A stretch of 64,000 nucleotides of DNA from Trichosporon coremiiforme (taxonomy: Eukaryota > Basidiomycota > Tremellomycetes > Trichosporonales > Trichosporonaceae). Positions 24,156-36,418 of the stretch are shown in pieces. The number at the start of each line of letters is the position of its first letter. Position 1 is the first letter of the stretch. The notes under the pieces were generated by a model. That model made no database searches. It had not been told where the DNA came from and saw only the letters and a program-made list of their open reading frames with translations. Both the position numbers and the translations under genes were made by a program. The stretch is from positions 620,001 through 684,000 of the forward strand of contig BCJJ01000016.1 in NCBI GenBank assembly GCA_039545355.1. Reading direction: 5' to 3'.

Positions 24156-25356
24156 TCACCGGCGCCACTTCTTCTTTGGGCGCTCGCTGATGCTGATCTC
24201 GTCGAGGATACGTTTCGGTGCCTCTGTCTCCGGTGCTTGGAGTAGAGGGCTGCCGGAGTACCAGTCACCGCGGATCGGGCACCAGCCGAGATGGCTCTCA
24301 AGGACGTCCATGGCCTGGTCGTCCTGGACGTGCTTCCACAGTCCGATACGGCGAAGGCACAGTCGGCAGCGGACAATCTCGGTTCGACCACCGACACCGC
24401 CAGGCTGCACGCAACTCGCGTCCGGGTCCGAGGAATCGAAGGGGTACCATCCAAAGAGGGCGAGTGCCGACGCAAACTGCTCCTTATCACTTGGAGTGGC
24501 GGGTTCGTTCTCCTGATCCGGATGTTTGAGATGCAGCTGCGCATACCGATCGAGATTGCGCGCGAGGTTGTCCAACTCCTCCGGCAGGAGCGGGCTGACC
24601 CAGCGCACGGTGTCCAGCGTCGGGTTGCTGAGCACGCGCGCTTGCAGTGCCTGGCGCAACGGCACAAGCGAGCTTGAGAGCGTCGGGTTCAGCAGGCTCC
24701 GAACCTCGCGTACCGTGTCCTCCGGTGTCGAGACGTATCGCCATCCACACGAGGGAGCGTGGTAGCTCCGCAGATTCCGCGACAGCTTCAGCAGCACATC
24801 CCGCCTGACCGCCTCCTTCTTGATCGCGTCGAGCTGCCCGAGGCCCCAGATCTTGGCGCACGTGTCGCACTTGAACGCACCGCCGGAGGCAACCCAGCCT
24901 GCCAACGCGAGCGCTTGAGCGGACAGCGGCTTCGGCACGTAAACGTGACCATATGTCTGTAATCGTTTCAGCAGCGGGAGGGGAGAGAACGGCGCGTACC
25001 CCGTTGTCGAGGGCGGTATCGGCGCAGTGGACGGGACCACGGTCGGAGAGCGCGTGCGCGGCGTGTAGTACTTGAGTTGCGGCGGCTTCAGCAGGTTGTC
25101 CAATACGGACTGGAAATGCGCCTGCAGGTCAGCTCGTGAGCGTCCTCTTGACCTACTCGAGACAGCAGCTCTGTGTCCTTCACGGGTGCCTCCTCGTCCT
25201 GCCGTCAGTTTCCGCCATGCAACATCTCAACTAAGCACTCACATCCCAGTCCTCTCCCGCGTAGATGATGTTGAACAGGTCGCGGATGTCCTCCTCCTCC
25301 GTCGTAGTCGTCATGGTGGTCGTAGCGATGCCCAGAGCTGTCCGACGCGCGAACAT
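24156..25356 (-). CDS. C3HC zinc-finger protein, Rsm1/NIPA-like
   Basis: Members include S. pombe Rsm1 (mRNA export) and human ZC3HC1/NIPA at the nuclear pore basket. Three exons (25356-25243, 25198-25157, 25121-24156; introns 44 and 35 nt) give 373 aa. The C3HC zinc finger is visible as ALAGWVASGGAFKCDTCAKI with the later SCGW and a His before it (YHAPSCGWR). The Rsm1-like C-terminal zinc module is ALALFGWYPFDSS followed by VRCRLCLRRIGLW and a final HLGWCP. The end RPKKKWRR is a likely nuclear localisation signal. The start could instead be ATG 25314 (MTTTTEEEDIRDLF), which begins closer to the conserved region. It is convergent with the mitochondrial gene, 73 bases apart. Confidence 0.8.
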
Positions 25357-27348
25357 GGCTGATCGAGGACCAAGTGCGTCACTGTCATTCCTTATATCTT
25401 CCCCCATCTTAACCCGCTCGCCCCGGGTGCCCATCCCCTCAAAACTCGGAGCGCCATCTCCTTCTTCTTTTTCTTTCATCTGCGCCTTCCGTTCACCGGT
25501 ACGACCTACCATGTCGTGTCGAACACGGCGTTCTAACCCTTCAGTTCCTGGAGCGGAGCAGACGACGGGCGCTAGAGCAATTGCTTTCTTTCGTTATCAC
25601 CGAGTTCACACCCATACTCGCGATAGATAGTAGGACTGCAACACGTACAGCGCGTTTATCGCGTTGTTATCTATCTCAGCTATACGTAACGGTGCTTTCT
25701 ATGAAGAGAACGAGTGATTTTGAGCGAGAAACGTGGAAGATATAGTACGAAGACGGTGCAAGACGATTTGGGCGGGGCGTGCCTGAAAAATGCCACAACA
25801 CGTGATCGCTATCACTGATAGCCTTCACCCTGGCCCTTCCTCGCCTCACTCAGAGTTGAGATGCTCGATCTTCTCTCTGGACTCTGCAAGCTCTATCACC
25901 CCCCGCGGAAGTCGTAACATCCTTCGAAACCTAGGACATTGTCACTCCTTCGACTGCAGCCGGGCGATGTTGTGTACAACGGATTCGTTCGCAGGGGAAT
26001 GGGATCGCCAGTCTTCGTGACATTGCACCAGCCTTGCCTCTCTTGTCATCGCTTTCCCGGCTCAGTCAAGCGCCTTACAGACGCATGAAGCTGCTGTCTA
26101 TGGCATAACTCCTCAGGTCAAGGTCGACGAGCGGCTTAGGGCTCGGTCAATTCGACACTCTGCAACTTCTCATTTTCAACTTCCAAATGGCAGTAAAGCC
26201 ACCGAGTGCCTTCCTCATCGACGATCTGTGTTGGTTATGAATACTGATGCCAGCACTGACACACTAAAGCCACTGCCTCTCAGAAGCCACTTTCGTCATA
26301 ACACGCAGACTGGGACCGCGACGCAGCTGCAAGGCACTGAAGATCGTGACAACCACAGCGTCAGTGGAGAGAGAATCAACCTTTCGACAGTGGGCCGTGC
26401 CTACTCTGGCCATCGGCAGGCGTGTTGTGGAGCAAGCGCCACTACCAACAGGCACGACGGCGAAGGGGACTGCATGTACCGGCGTCTCCAGTAGAGATTA
26501 GCTATCCGGCAAGTCAGACGAAGGACAACCGTCGGCCGCGACACGGACAGTTTCATCCGGTCTGCGGCAGTGCTCTGACGCCTCCCTGAAGAAGCTGTCA
26601 GCGACCCGCTGAAGCTGAAGCGGGGAGAAAACAGAGTCGGAGTCGCGAGGCCGGGCTTATAAGAACCAAAGGTTGGCAGATCCCTTGTTGCTGCTGAAGA
26701 CGGTTTGCCGTACACTGAACGGGCTGCTTCGGCCACCTAGAACTGGTAGGACAGAAGCTCTGATCGTTTCGGCTGATGACATACCGCCAGCTAGAGAGCT
26801 TGCAGTTCCGTTAGCTCTTCCTTGGACCTTTCTGTAGTTCCAGAGTACGCGCTTTAGCCGCCGTAGCTTGCCTTGGCAGAGTTCGCCAAGGTGCGCCTAG
26901 CACTGTAGATCGCTCGACGGGCTGTGGACCTAACAAATCTGGGGGCCATGTTCCTTCCGAGAAGCTTCAGTCGCCGAAGATTTAGCGCGAGTGAAGCCCG
27001 CGGAACCGAGCCTGGCGCAATGGAAACGAGCCGCGGATCGTGTCTAGACCACAACCTTCTTTGGCACTGGTCTCCAGCGTAGCGCCGATCGACACCGCTC
27101 CGGCCGGTAACAGTCAAGGCAATACAATGTATACATTTACGCTATGCAGTGATCTATAGCTCGGCCGGTCGGGCCGTCATTCGTAGAGATAACATGCTGA
27201 ACCAGAACGCTTTGCTGGGGTATTCGTTTATGACTTCTTCTGCCTTTGCACAATCGTGAGACGCCGTTCGTAACCGCTTGGAGACTTGGAAAGGGGAGGG
27301 GGAGTTTGATGAAATGTTCACACTTGATGATTGTCCTTGCGCGCTTGC
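25357..27348. other. Intergenic, no gene seen
   Basis: Two kilobases of mixed composition. Short frames occur on both strands but none shows family motifs or an exon-intron chain. Confidence 0.45.
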
Positions 27349-30132
27349 TTAGATGTTGTTCCTGTGCGCATTGTTGGGAGGGTGCTGGTCGATCCAGTCA
27401 CCGTCCTGGTAGCGGTTCTCCACTGGTCCTTTAGCATACGGATCGACGTCGGGGGTCTGGGTACCTGGGGGGCCTTGGTAATACAGATTCGGCTCGTGCT
27501 GGTACGGGTCATTGTATCCGGCCGGAGCATAGTTGTTGTCATATGCGCGGTTGTTGAAGTTGTTGTAGCTGTTGAGCTCTTGCATGGGAACGTTTTGATC
27601 CGAAGCGCCCGACACGTTGCGGCTGTGGCCGCTAGCCGGGGCCGCGAGAAGGGGGTTGCCGGCGCTGTATTCGGGGCCGGAGAGATCGTTGTTGCTGGCG
27701 ATCACCATGGGGGGAGCTGGGCCTCGGGTTTCGTAGGGCTTCCTCTTGTTCTTATGACCGCTCGCACCACAGCAGCGAAACATACAGCGGAGCAACGACC
27801 AAAGGATGGCGAGAATGAGCAGACCGACCACAACGGTGATCGGGACAGAGTACTGCAGGTTCTCCGTGTACATCGCCGACAGCTGCTGCTGCCACGTGCC
27901 CTTCTTGCAGCTGCCGCCGTAGCACTTGCCGCCGTAACCACAAGGGGAACCGTCGAGAAGAGGCGTCGTGCCACCGTTGCACTGGTTGGGACCGGACTTG
28001 CACCAAACCTTGCAGGACTGATCGTTACGCTGTCCACAAGCTTCGGTCATGTTCATGCTCTGCTGGCATTGCACTGAGATGTCAGCTTGGACGGCGCAAG
28101 CCAAACTCACAGTTGAGAGACGTGCAGCGGCCACTGGCGCAAGACAGGCCGTCGCCACACTTCTCGCCGTCCTCCTTCCTCTCGTCCTTCGGGCACTTGC
28201 CACTCTTGCCCGTGCACGTTTCCTCGGTGTCACATTCCGCGCTGAGGGCCTTGCGGCACACAGTACCAGCGGACTTGAATTGACAGTTGTCCTGGCAACA
28301 TTCGTCACTATTCGGGTCGCAGACGGCTCCGGGAGCGTACTTGCATTCTAACGGTCAGTCACAGGCCTCATGTGAGTTACTCACCAGAAGTGCAGCAAGT
28401 CGAGTTACCGATTCCGGGGTCACACTGCTCTCCGTCCTCAACGATTCCATTACCGCAGGACTTCTCAGAGATGATCTTCTGAGGTCCAGGAGGCTCGACG
28501 AAGAGACCGCCCCAGATGTTGTCCTGGAACTTGACGGCAGTCGTTGTAACGTTGGTCTCTATCCAATGACAGATGTTGCCAACCGTGCACTTTGAGAACT
28601 CGGTCTGAGTACCGTTCGACTCGGGGTTCATGATGAAGCGACCGTCCGCATTGCACTCCGTGGTGGTGTAGGGGCAGCATCCCCTGACAGTGCTTGCCGA
28701 GTTGCCACAGGTCGACTCAGTACACTGCGGTTAGCTTGGAGTGAGGATGACCAGAACTCACGTCGTGGATGGCGCCAAAGACATGACCGATCTCGTGGGC
28801 GGCCACAGTCCACTCGTTCAGGATGATAGTCGAGGTACTGGCAGCCGCGTTCCACTGTCCGGGCTTGTCTGGGTTGATAGACGCCGCACGGCCGAGCGTA
28901 CCGACCCAGGCGACACCGATTTCGGTGCTGCTCCCAGTGCGGCAGTCCTAAACGTCAGCACAGTTACGCATGCGGCCACTTACGCTCATCATGTGCCAGA
29001 AGCCGGTAGGGTCATCCGCACGGTTCTCGCCCATCCACTGGCTGAACATGCTGAGACGGTCCTCAAGCAAAACCTTGTCGCTGCACTCAGCCTGCCATCC
29101 CGACGTCTCAGAGCCGGCGTTGTACATCTCAGTGAGACCAATGGAGATCTTCAGGTTCTTCTTGAAGAGGGCAGAGATCTGGTTGAAATCGTTCAGAACC
29201 TTGGACTTGGCAGAGTTGGTGCCGTTCGTCTGTTGAATGTAACTGGAGTGAAGCGCAACACCAGCGTACACGAGGTTCTGGGTCTCCGGGCAACCCTTCG
29301 TGGATCCGATGTACTTGGCGTAGTTCTCGTTACTTCCGGCACCGCCCATGTCGCCACGACGGATGAGCTCCTCGTACGTCGGCTCCATGAGGTCCTCGTT
29401 CATCCAGTCGCCGTCAATGTCGTTGTCCGTCCAAATAACCATGTCATTGCCGAACTCGACTGGTTCGAGGTCGGCGTCGAGCTCGTGTTTAGACAGCAGG
29501 TAGTTTTGGCGAGTAAGGACGTGGTAGGTGCGGCGGTAGAACTGGAACGAGCCCTCCCACTGCACATTGTGCTCGTCGTACTCGTGGATCATGACAGCCG
29601 CATCTCCGACAATCATTCGGGGGTTCGGCTCGAGTCCAGCATTGACCTCGGCCCAGGCGCGCAGGGCGTAAGCCGGACGGATCACGTCGCCGTGGTACAG
29701 GCGCCAGTCTTCGGCGCGCAACGGCGTGTCCTCCTCGCCCTGGACAGTGAACTTGGCTTGCGGGTGGAACATGTCCAGGTTGGGGCGGAGAATGAGCGAG
29801 ACGTTACGCTGAAACAGGGAGGGCACCGAGAGTGTCAACATAAGGGTGTCATCGTGTCTGAGCGTGTTGGACCTGGGAGCGATGCCCCAACGGGCGTTGA
29901 GGCCGTTGGCCACGGTGCGAGGAAGGATGTTGATGCTGGAGCCGGCGGGGTGGTGTACTCGTTTAACGGGCGGGGGACGAGTGGAGCGGGCTGATATTCG
30001 TTAGCGCGATGTGCGCAGCAAGACTGGCGCCGACTTACCGGAGACCCCACTCGACAGCAACAGCGTACATGCTGCGAGGAGGAGGGTGAGCAGTTTCGCG
30101 ACCGCCCACAGCGGGCTTGAGGAGCTCCTCAT
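27349..30132 (-). CDS. ADAM-type zinc metalloprotease with disintegrin domain and TM anchor
   Basis: Fungal ADAM protease of the reprolysin family, expected in the secretory pathway or at the cell surface. Six exons (30132-30039, 29990-28984, 28947-28762, 28724-28385, 28347-28111, 28073-27349; introns 36-48 nt) give 862 aa. An N-terminal signal helix (LLTLLLAACTLLL) precedes a large prodomain. The zinc site HEIGHVFGAIHD ends exon 3 (residues 418-429) and is intact. After it come a Cys-rich disintegrin-like region (CGNGIVEDGEQCDPG, CCQDNCQFKSAGTVCR) and an ADAM-CR-like region. Residues about 697-717 are transmembrane (PITVVVGLLILAILWSLL). The cytoplasmic tail is rich in Asn, Tyr and Pro with PPAPPM-type SH3-ligand stretches. 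Substrates unknown. Confidence 0.88.
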
Positions 30133-32316
30133 CGAGGGAGACGTGACGGTCACTGGACGGTTGTCGTATGCGGGTGCGGGATGATGGCGGCGGCTGGATG
30201 GGCGGTGTACAAGCGGCGTTCTATGCGTTGGAGAGGAGTCTATGCGAGCTTTAATGTGATCTATGCGGAGGGGGAAGGTGCACTTGTGGCGAGCAGTGGG
30301 TACGTCGAGCACTGCAGTCGACAAGTCGAGATCACCGAACGCGAGAGGGGAGACAGCGAACAGGTAAGGAAAGGAGATAGGTATAAGGAAAAGAAGGACA
30401 GGACTGCGGAAATGGCAGTATGAGTGAAGCAAAAGGGGCGATGATGGGCGTGGTAAATGATGCTATGGCGGTGCTGCGAAATGCGCGCCGCCAGCGGTCG
30501 ATGCTCTTGGCACCCTGCCCTGCCAGGAGCGCCAGGAGCCTTTAAGCCTTCCTTACACCGTGCCTTTTCTTTAGCTGGGCTTAGCCTTACCCTGCTTACC
30601 TCCTTAGCCTTGACTCCCTTGTCCGCATCCACTCCGTCCCCCTCGCCGCATTGCCGCATTGCCGCATGGCCGCGTTGCATGCGTGCATGTGTGTCATTGT
30701 GCTGTACACCGGTGATGATCTGCGCAGCATGCATGCGTCGGGCCAATATCTTCTGATTCGCCGCGTGTACATGCATCGAACGAGCCGCCCAGTCTCCACG
30801 TCTCCCAGCCTCCAGGTGGGCCGTTGGCCTGTTTACCAGGGCACTAGTAAGCTGGCTATAGGAGAGACGAGGGGAGCCGGCCGCGCCATCCGCTCGGTGG
30901 CCCCTTCGGACTGTCCTGCAGACACTCCCCGGTCCCCGAGAATAGCACTACCGAGTCGTTGGACCCATATAGCCCATGCAGCCCATATAGCTTCGATGGC
31001 CCCGGCCGATCCACTCAATCCACTTGATTCACTCCAGCCGGCTCCAGACGGCGTGCTACCGGAGCATCAGAGGAAGAAACACCACCAAGACCCACCCGAG
31101 TACGGAGCCCAATATGCGCCACCCTGGCTACTGGCTAATTTCCTTGAATCGCTCTCTTTCCCCGCGCGCCGGCTCATCCCACACCGGCCAGCACCTGACG
31201 GCTGCAGAGCGCAGAGCCTGAGGGTTGCACGCTGGACTGACCACATTTACCGTGTGCCGGCGCATGCGTGTGGGGTGGATGGAGCCAGCTGATCGCATTA
31301 TTTTGCGGGGTGCACGATGCCCGTCAGGATCTCCGTGCACTCATCCTGACCATCCTGCCATCGTGTGCAAACACCGGCGACCTGCACACGAGAGAGAAAG
31401 AGTGTGTGTGCCCCTTGCACCCCCGCTCCACACAGTACGTCTTCCTTGTGGTGCACAAAACTCTTCGTATATCTCGGTCTGGCACGCTCCCGGACGCGCG
31501 ATGAAGACTACTATGAGCCCGTGATCCAATTATGCTGGCAGTTCCCAGCGCGCCCAGCGGTGAGCCAGCGAGCAGTGCAAAGTCAGTCACCTGGCCTGGG
31601 CCAGCCGAGCATTCATTCACCCGGTGCTCTCCCAGGCAGGCCCCCTTGTGCGCGCCCTTGGTAGACCCTGATTCAGGAACGGATGGTCCGGCGCTCGCAG
31701 GGCTGGAAGCCTGAGCCCACTTCCCTGAAGCCTCTGAGCGCTGCGTGGGGAGCACTTGGTCCCAGGCCCGGCAGGTCCAGCGCGCCAGACGCTCAGCAAC
31801 CGCCAGGCCAGTCGCAAGACGTCTGACTGATGCCTTGCAACTGCGAGCCGTGCCACCCGTACTGCCTTGCCTTGCTTTGCTTCGCTGCGGCGCTGCGCCC
31901 GTTACCGCCCTGTCACTGCGTCCCACCAGCCACCGTTGCGTTGTTCTATCTCTGCGCCGGCCGACGTCACTGCAGATCTGCACGTTCCCAGCTCCAACCC
32001 CGGCCAAGCGCTTGACCTTCGCTGGGCATTCCTCCTAGCGGCACTGCACTCTCCACACAAGCTCAACAAGCGTCTTAGGTTATGGAATGATGACGCAGAT
32101 CGCGCAAGTCTCCGCGCGCTATACCCCTTCGCCGCCCTCACTCACTTTCGACCCATGAGACACCTCCACAGAACACGTCGGGCACAGGGCCTTCCGGAAA
32201 CTCAATCCGGTGTCTCCACGCATGTTTGTCTGGCTGGTACCTCGTTCCTCGCTGCCCGAGCCGGGCCGGGGAGTTCCGGTCACGTGATCGATCGGCGACC
32301 GTCCCATCCGTGGCTA
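30133..32316. other. Intergenic, no gene seen
   Basis: Spacer between the ADAM gene and the tRNA island. Bases 30640-30750 are rich in GCATGC-like words. No supported exon chain on either strand. Confidence 0.45.
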
Positions 32317-32428
32317 GGGCATGTAGCTCAGTTGGTAGAGCGCGTCATTAGCAAGTCTCCGTGTTGTCACTCGCGGAACAGCAACAAGGTACTTGACGAG
32401 GTCTTTGGTTCGATTCCTAACCTGTCCA
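32317..32428 (+). tRNA. tRNA-Ala(AGC) with 39-nt intron
   Basis: Same mature sequence as the copy at 17775 (GGGCATG/CCTGTCC acceptor, G3-U70, anticodon AGC). The intron is 32354-32392 and unlike the others. A CACGTG word lies about 35 bases upstream and TTTTT follows the gene. Confidence 0.9.
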
Positions 32429-32872
32429 GCAGAAACACACCTTTTTGAAGCCTTGCATGCTGTTGGAGCCGTTGACGATGTTGACGGCGGTGCTTGGGGC
32501 AAGGCGCCACTTTGCGCGGCTACCTGGGGCGACGTCACCGCCTGGACAAGCCAAGGCTTTGCGCAGCACGCACTGTTCGACTCGTAGACTCTCTTTTTCG
32601 ACGGTAATCAGGGACCGCGAAAACCCGCGTGACAGGCTGTGCTGTGCGCGAACGCGCGGCCCAGGCTCAAAATCCTTCTTGATCTGGAGACAGATCTGTC
32701 ACTGCCTGAAGCGCAGCCGAAGCTGCGCAGTGTCGATCTCTTACGCCCTGTGGCTGTGGCGGTGGAGGACAGTGCCACCAATCTTCCTATCGTCTCTTTG
32801 ACCTCAAAACTTATCGTCCTCGAGGTTTCCATCACCTCTGAGAGCGCTGCAGGGCCCAAAAAGCTACTAAGA
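32429..32872. other. Spacer between tRNA genes
   Basis: No gene seen. Both ends hold oligo-T terminators of the flanking, convergent tRNA-Ala genes. Confidence 0.5.
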
Positions 32873-32988
32873 TGGACAGGTTAGGAATCGAACCAAAGAC
32901 CTCGTCAAGTATTCACGCTGCTCGCTGCTCGCTGGGTGCTGCGGAGCTCGGTGCTAATGACGCGCTCTACCAACTGAGCTACATGCCC
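32873..32988 (-). tRNA. tRNA-Ala(AGC) with 43-nt intron
   Basis: Minus-strand copy with GGGCATG/CCTGTCC acceptor stem and anticodon AGC. The intron is 32909-32951 and carries CTCGCTG-type repeats. AAAAA on the + strand just left of the gene is its terminator. TTACGTCA lies three bases beyond the 5' end. Confidence 0.9.
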
Positions 32989-33388
32989 CGGTTACGTCAG
33001 CGACGTTCCCCCGGTGGTGCATGAGGGAGCGGCGGGCTGAACAGAGCTCATAAGATTGAGGAAAGAAGTTTGTGGGTGGCTGAGAGAGCCCGAGTGTCAT
33101 TAGCGGCTGGCCGCTGGTGATATTCGACGAGGCAGATCGGATCAGTAGCTGTGCTCCCAACATCTCGGTGTGATTCTGAGGCACCTTCATGCAAGATCAC
33201 TCGCAGATTCGCGGTCCCAGTCTGCATCGGCAGCGAATGGGAATCGTCCCGCCAGGTAATAGATTCCGAGACATGAATGCCACATCGCACTCATGCAGGC
33301 CCCTGTAGACCTTCTTCGCGTTCTCTCACGCGTCTACCACCCGTTTCTCGTTTCCAGAGCCTCTGCAGAGGTCTAAAAAGCTTATTCG
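32989..33388. other. Spacer between tRNA genes
   Basis: No gene seen. Confidence 0.5.
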
Positions 33389-33504
33389 TGGACAGGTTAG
33401 GAATCGAACCAAAGACCTCGTCAAGTAATCGGCGGCCGTTGTTCTTCGAGAGAACAGAACTGCAACTTGCTAATGACGCGCTCTACCAACTGAGCTACAT
33501 GCCC
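33389..33504 (-). tRNA. tRNA-Ala(AGC) with 53-nt intron
   Basis: Minus-strand copy with the same exons as the 32873 copy. The intron 33425-33477 is the longest of the six alanine (AGC) genes. CCACGTGG lies just upstream of the gene, and an oligo-T terminator follows. Confidence 0.9.
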
Positions 33505-33770
33505 GGACCACGTGGGCTGTGTGGGCGCCGCTGTGATGATTCGGAGGGAGTTTGCCGCTAGAATTGCAAGCTGAGAAGCAGCGGCAAACGTGCCCTGCGA
33601 GCAAGTCTTGTTTGAGGTGTTCTTCCGGAAGAAGCAGAGAATGGTGGGAAAAATCAGGAAATCATGACATTTTCCATTCGTTGAGAAAGGTCACTGACAG
33701 ACGGTACGCATTAGAAGTACGCAGGAGGAGTTCTACGTTGTTAAATCAGGCGTTTCAGGCGAGGAACGGC

Positions 33771-33781
33771 GGGGGGGGGGG
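33771..33781 (+). repeat. Run of eleven G
   Basis: Homopolymer read directly; such tracts are prone to length error. Confidence 0.8.
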
Positions 33782-33898
33782 ACCATCATTGCGTCCTGAG
33801 GCGTCCACCCCCGAAACCTGAACCAATCATTCCTCGCAGCGTCACTCTGCCTGTCTCTTCTACATCCCTGGTTCTCCGCAGTCCTAAAAAGATCAGGC

Positions 33899-34014
33899 TG
33901 GACGAGTTAGGAATCGAACCAAAGACCTCGTCAATGTAACACGCTTGAGCAGCTGTTCTTGCGATCAGCTGAGGGCTTGCTAATGACGCGCTCTACCAAC
34001 TGAGCTACACGCCC
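33899..34014 (-). tRNA. tRNA-Ala(AGC) with 43-nt intron, GGGCGTG acceptor variant
   Basis: Acceptor stem is GGGCGTG/CTCGTCC rather than GGGCATG/CCTGTCC, the same variant as the copy at 36010. Anticodon AGC; intron 33935-33977. TTACGTCA lies three bases beyond the 5' end, as for the gene at 32873. Confidence 0.9.
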
Positions 34015-34834
34015 GTATTACGTCAGCCTTCTGCTGCGCTGCGCCACTGCCCCGGCGCAGGGGGGGCGAGCGTGCGCAGAGAGGAGGATGTATTGACTGG
34101 TAGCTTGCGGGGCATCGTTGGCCGAACTGCCATCATGCCTCTACGCAGGGTTGAGTTCGCGGTCCGAGAGTGCCACGCTGGCACCAAGGTTATTCGGTAT
34201 CGGCTTGTGTCCACGTACGTCGTGGCGTGTGTAACGTTCAGGAACGCGTGCGATGAAGTGTGGGCAATGCCAGACTGACGCTGGGGCCAAGAGCCCTGTT
34301 CTCAATTAATACCGCCAACAAATACCGCCAACTCCTACATACCTTGAGTGAAGAGTACAGCATTCAGCAGCCAGGACGAGACTCAGCTTGCCCAGAACCA
34401 GGACGAGATCCCTGATGGTCGCACCTTGTCCACTGCTCTCTCCTCTCTCCTGGGCAACAGGTCTTGATACAACAGCGACAATCCCCCCGGGCTGCGCGTA
34501 GCCGCAAATGGCGGCTGCCCGAAGATAACTGATTCAGAGAACTAGGAAGTACTTCCGGCGCATGGTCGCGCCGCGTAGTTCGCAGTTGAGAAGCGGCGGT
34601 GGGGTGACTGGTGAAGGTAGGAATACAAAGGCACAGGTGCCACCTGCCCCAACGGTCAGTTATCACCATCTCGCTTCAAATCCCCATCGCAAACTTCGTC
34701 ACATCAAGCCCCTTGTTTCCCAAACTCCTAGCTCCGTAGCGCTGCACGGGGAGGAGGTTGTGCATCAGCGCTGGAACCCTGAGGCAAACGAGTGCGCCCC
34801 CCGCGCCGCCTCAGCATCCCACTATCCTCGGTTC
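34015..34834. other. Spacer between tRNA genes
   Basis: No gene seen in 820 bases. Confidence 0.5.
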
Positions 34835-34918
34835 GGGGAATTCGTCTAGTGGTAAGACGCGGACTTCGCATTCATCTGCTGATTGTCTGAAACCGGTGTT
34901 CGATTCACCGATTCTCCA
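34835..34918 (+). tRNA. tRNA-Ala(CGC) with 13-nt intron
   Basis: Acceptor GGGGAAT/ATTCTCC with G3-U70, D-arm GTCT/AGAC, anticodon stem CGGAC/GTCTG, anticodon CGC at 34867-34869, T-arm CGGTG-TTCGATT-CACCG. Intron 34871-34883 after position 37. A GC-rich hairpin-like stretch and TTTTT follow. It would read GCG codons, which are frequent in this GC-rich genome. Confidence 0.85.
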
Positions 34919-35310
34919 AGTCCTCTGCTTCCGAGCAGAGGCGACGTTTTTGCTTCTCTCTTTCTCTCATGGGTTGAGAAGATGTCCAGGGACGACAGAC
35001 CGATGAGGCGCTCCCGGATCCCTGCCTGTGGCAGACGGCTATTGGACAATTCTGGAAATTCGTCCCCGCAGGAAGCAGCTCACTCCTGACACTCAAACGT
35101 CGTTCAGAAGCACGCAGAGAACTCCGCTCACGCGACCCGGGCATACTGCAGTCGGATGAATGCGTTGCAGAGACCAGAACGTGTAGCAACCCACTGACGG
35201 TGTGGCGCCACCTGAAATCTTCCTTGGACATGTTCCTGAGACTTCTGTCCTCGACCAAAACGTCCTCCACGCAATCCTAGGCCACAGAGAGCGGTAGAGA
35301 GCCAAAAACA

Positions 35311-35401
35311 TGACCTCTGGCGGGGTCGAACCGCCGACCTTATGCGTAAATCCAGAGACAGGATGTTAAGCATACGCTCTAACCAACTGAGCTAAGTGGC
35401 C
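35311..35401 (-). tRNA. tRNA-Val(AAC) with 17-nt intron
   Basis: Acceptor GGCCACT/AGAGGTC (one A-A mismatch), D-arm GCTC/GAGC, anticodon stem TATGC/GCATA, anticodon AAC, T-arm GGCGG-TTCGACC-CCGCC. Intron 35347-35363. AAAAA on the + strand at about 35305 is the terminator. Confidence 0.85.
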
Positions 35402-36009
35402 CTGATGGATCGATGTTCGAGTCGACGGCGGCGCGCTCACGGCCACCTCGGCATCCCATCATCGGCGAAAGTACAGTGGGCAATGGCTGGGAGTGTCTAT
35501 GGCAGAACGTACCCCGCTGTGAGAGCACATGGAGGGGACGACGGACTTGAACACGCCCCGGCGAGAGGAGGTGCACTGTCGAGGTGCTCAAGACAGCCAA
35601 AAGGGTGTTCAGACGGCTGTAGAGAATCTCGGTACGCCTTCGGACATCACGAATTATTTCCGTTTCTCACGGAGAGTGTGTGGACGTCGCCGATGGGAAT
35701 CCAACGGGCAATTCAGCAGCTCGTCGCAAGGAATGCTTGGAGTGCCACGCAGAAGTGGGCAGTAACGGCTGATGGCTGAGTGCTTATAGTACGTGATCTC
35801 TACGGTGCTACGCATTACAGTACGTCCATACGGGGAGAAGTTTACTCTGCAAAGCTCAAAGTGGCATCCCGACCGCCTCTCTCGCTCCTCGGTTCATCAC
35901 ATCATCTCCTTACACAAAACGCAGATCGGGTGCACACACAAACACACATACCAGGCACGGGTGCACACACCAAGACGCAGGGCTGACGTAAACCATCAGC
36001 AGTTCTGGC
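35402..36009. other. Spacer between tRNA genes
   Basis: No gene seen. Contains CA-rich repeats around 35930-35970 and a TGACGTAA word at 35984-35991, shortly before the next tRNA-Ala gene. Confidence 0.5.
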
Positions 36010-36094
36010 GGGCGTGTAGCTCAGTTGGTAGAGCGCGTCATTAGCATTATCTAGCTCATTGACGAGGTCTTTGGTTCGATTCCTAACTCGTCCA
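36010..36094 (+). tRNA. tRNA-Ala(AGC) with 12-nt intron
   Basis: GGGCGTG/CTCGTCC acceptor variant with G3-U70, anticodon AGC. The intron 36047-36058 is only 12 nt, against 39-53 nt in the other AGC copies. TTTT follows at about 36101. Confidence 0.9.
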
Positions 36095-36418
36095 GAGCAT
36101 CTGATTTTGGATCTGGAGCCTGCCGCGAGCATGAGACAAGAAATGCAGTCGGCGACGAGAGAGAAGGGCTGACAAGATTGGTACGTGACGCACCGAGTTG
36201 CCACACGAGGGGCGCAACAGCAACGCGGAGGGCGCAAGGTACTATAATGCATGAGCAGGCACATACTCGACGATCACACGCACAGCGTGAGCTAGTTTCG
36301 AGGGGCGCACAACACTCCACCACGACATCTCAACCCGATGCATCTCTCCACGCCATGCATCCATCGTTCCCAGGCCTTTCAGCAGGACTCTGAAGCCATC
36401 CGCAGATACGAAAAAGCA

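Noticed and set aside
28741..29994. 417-codon + strand frame opposite the ADAM protease.
   Set aside because: The minus strand has the zinc motif and intact splice chain; the + frame has no family features.
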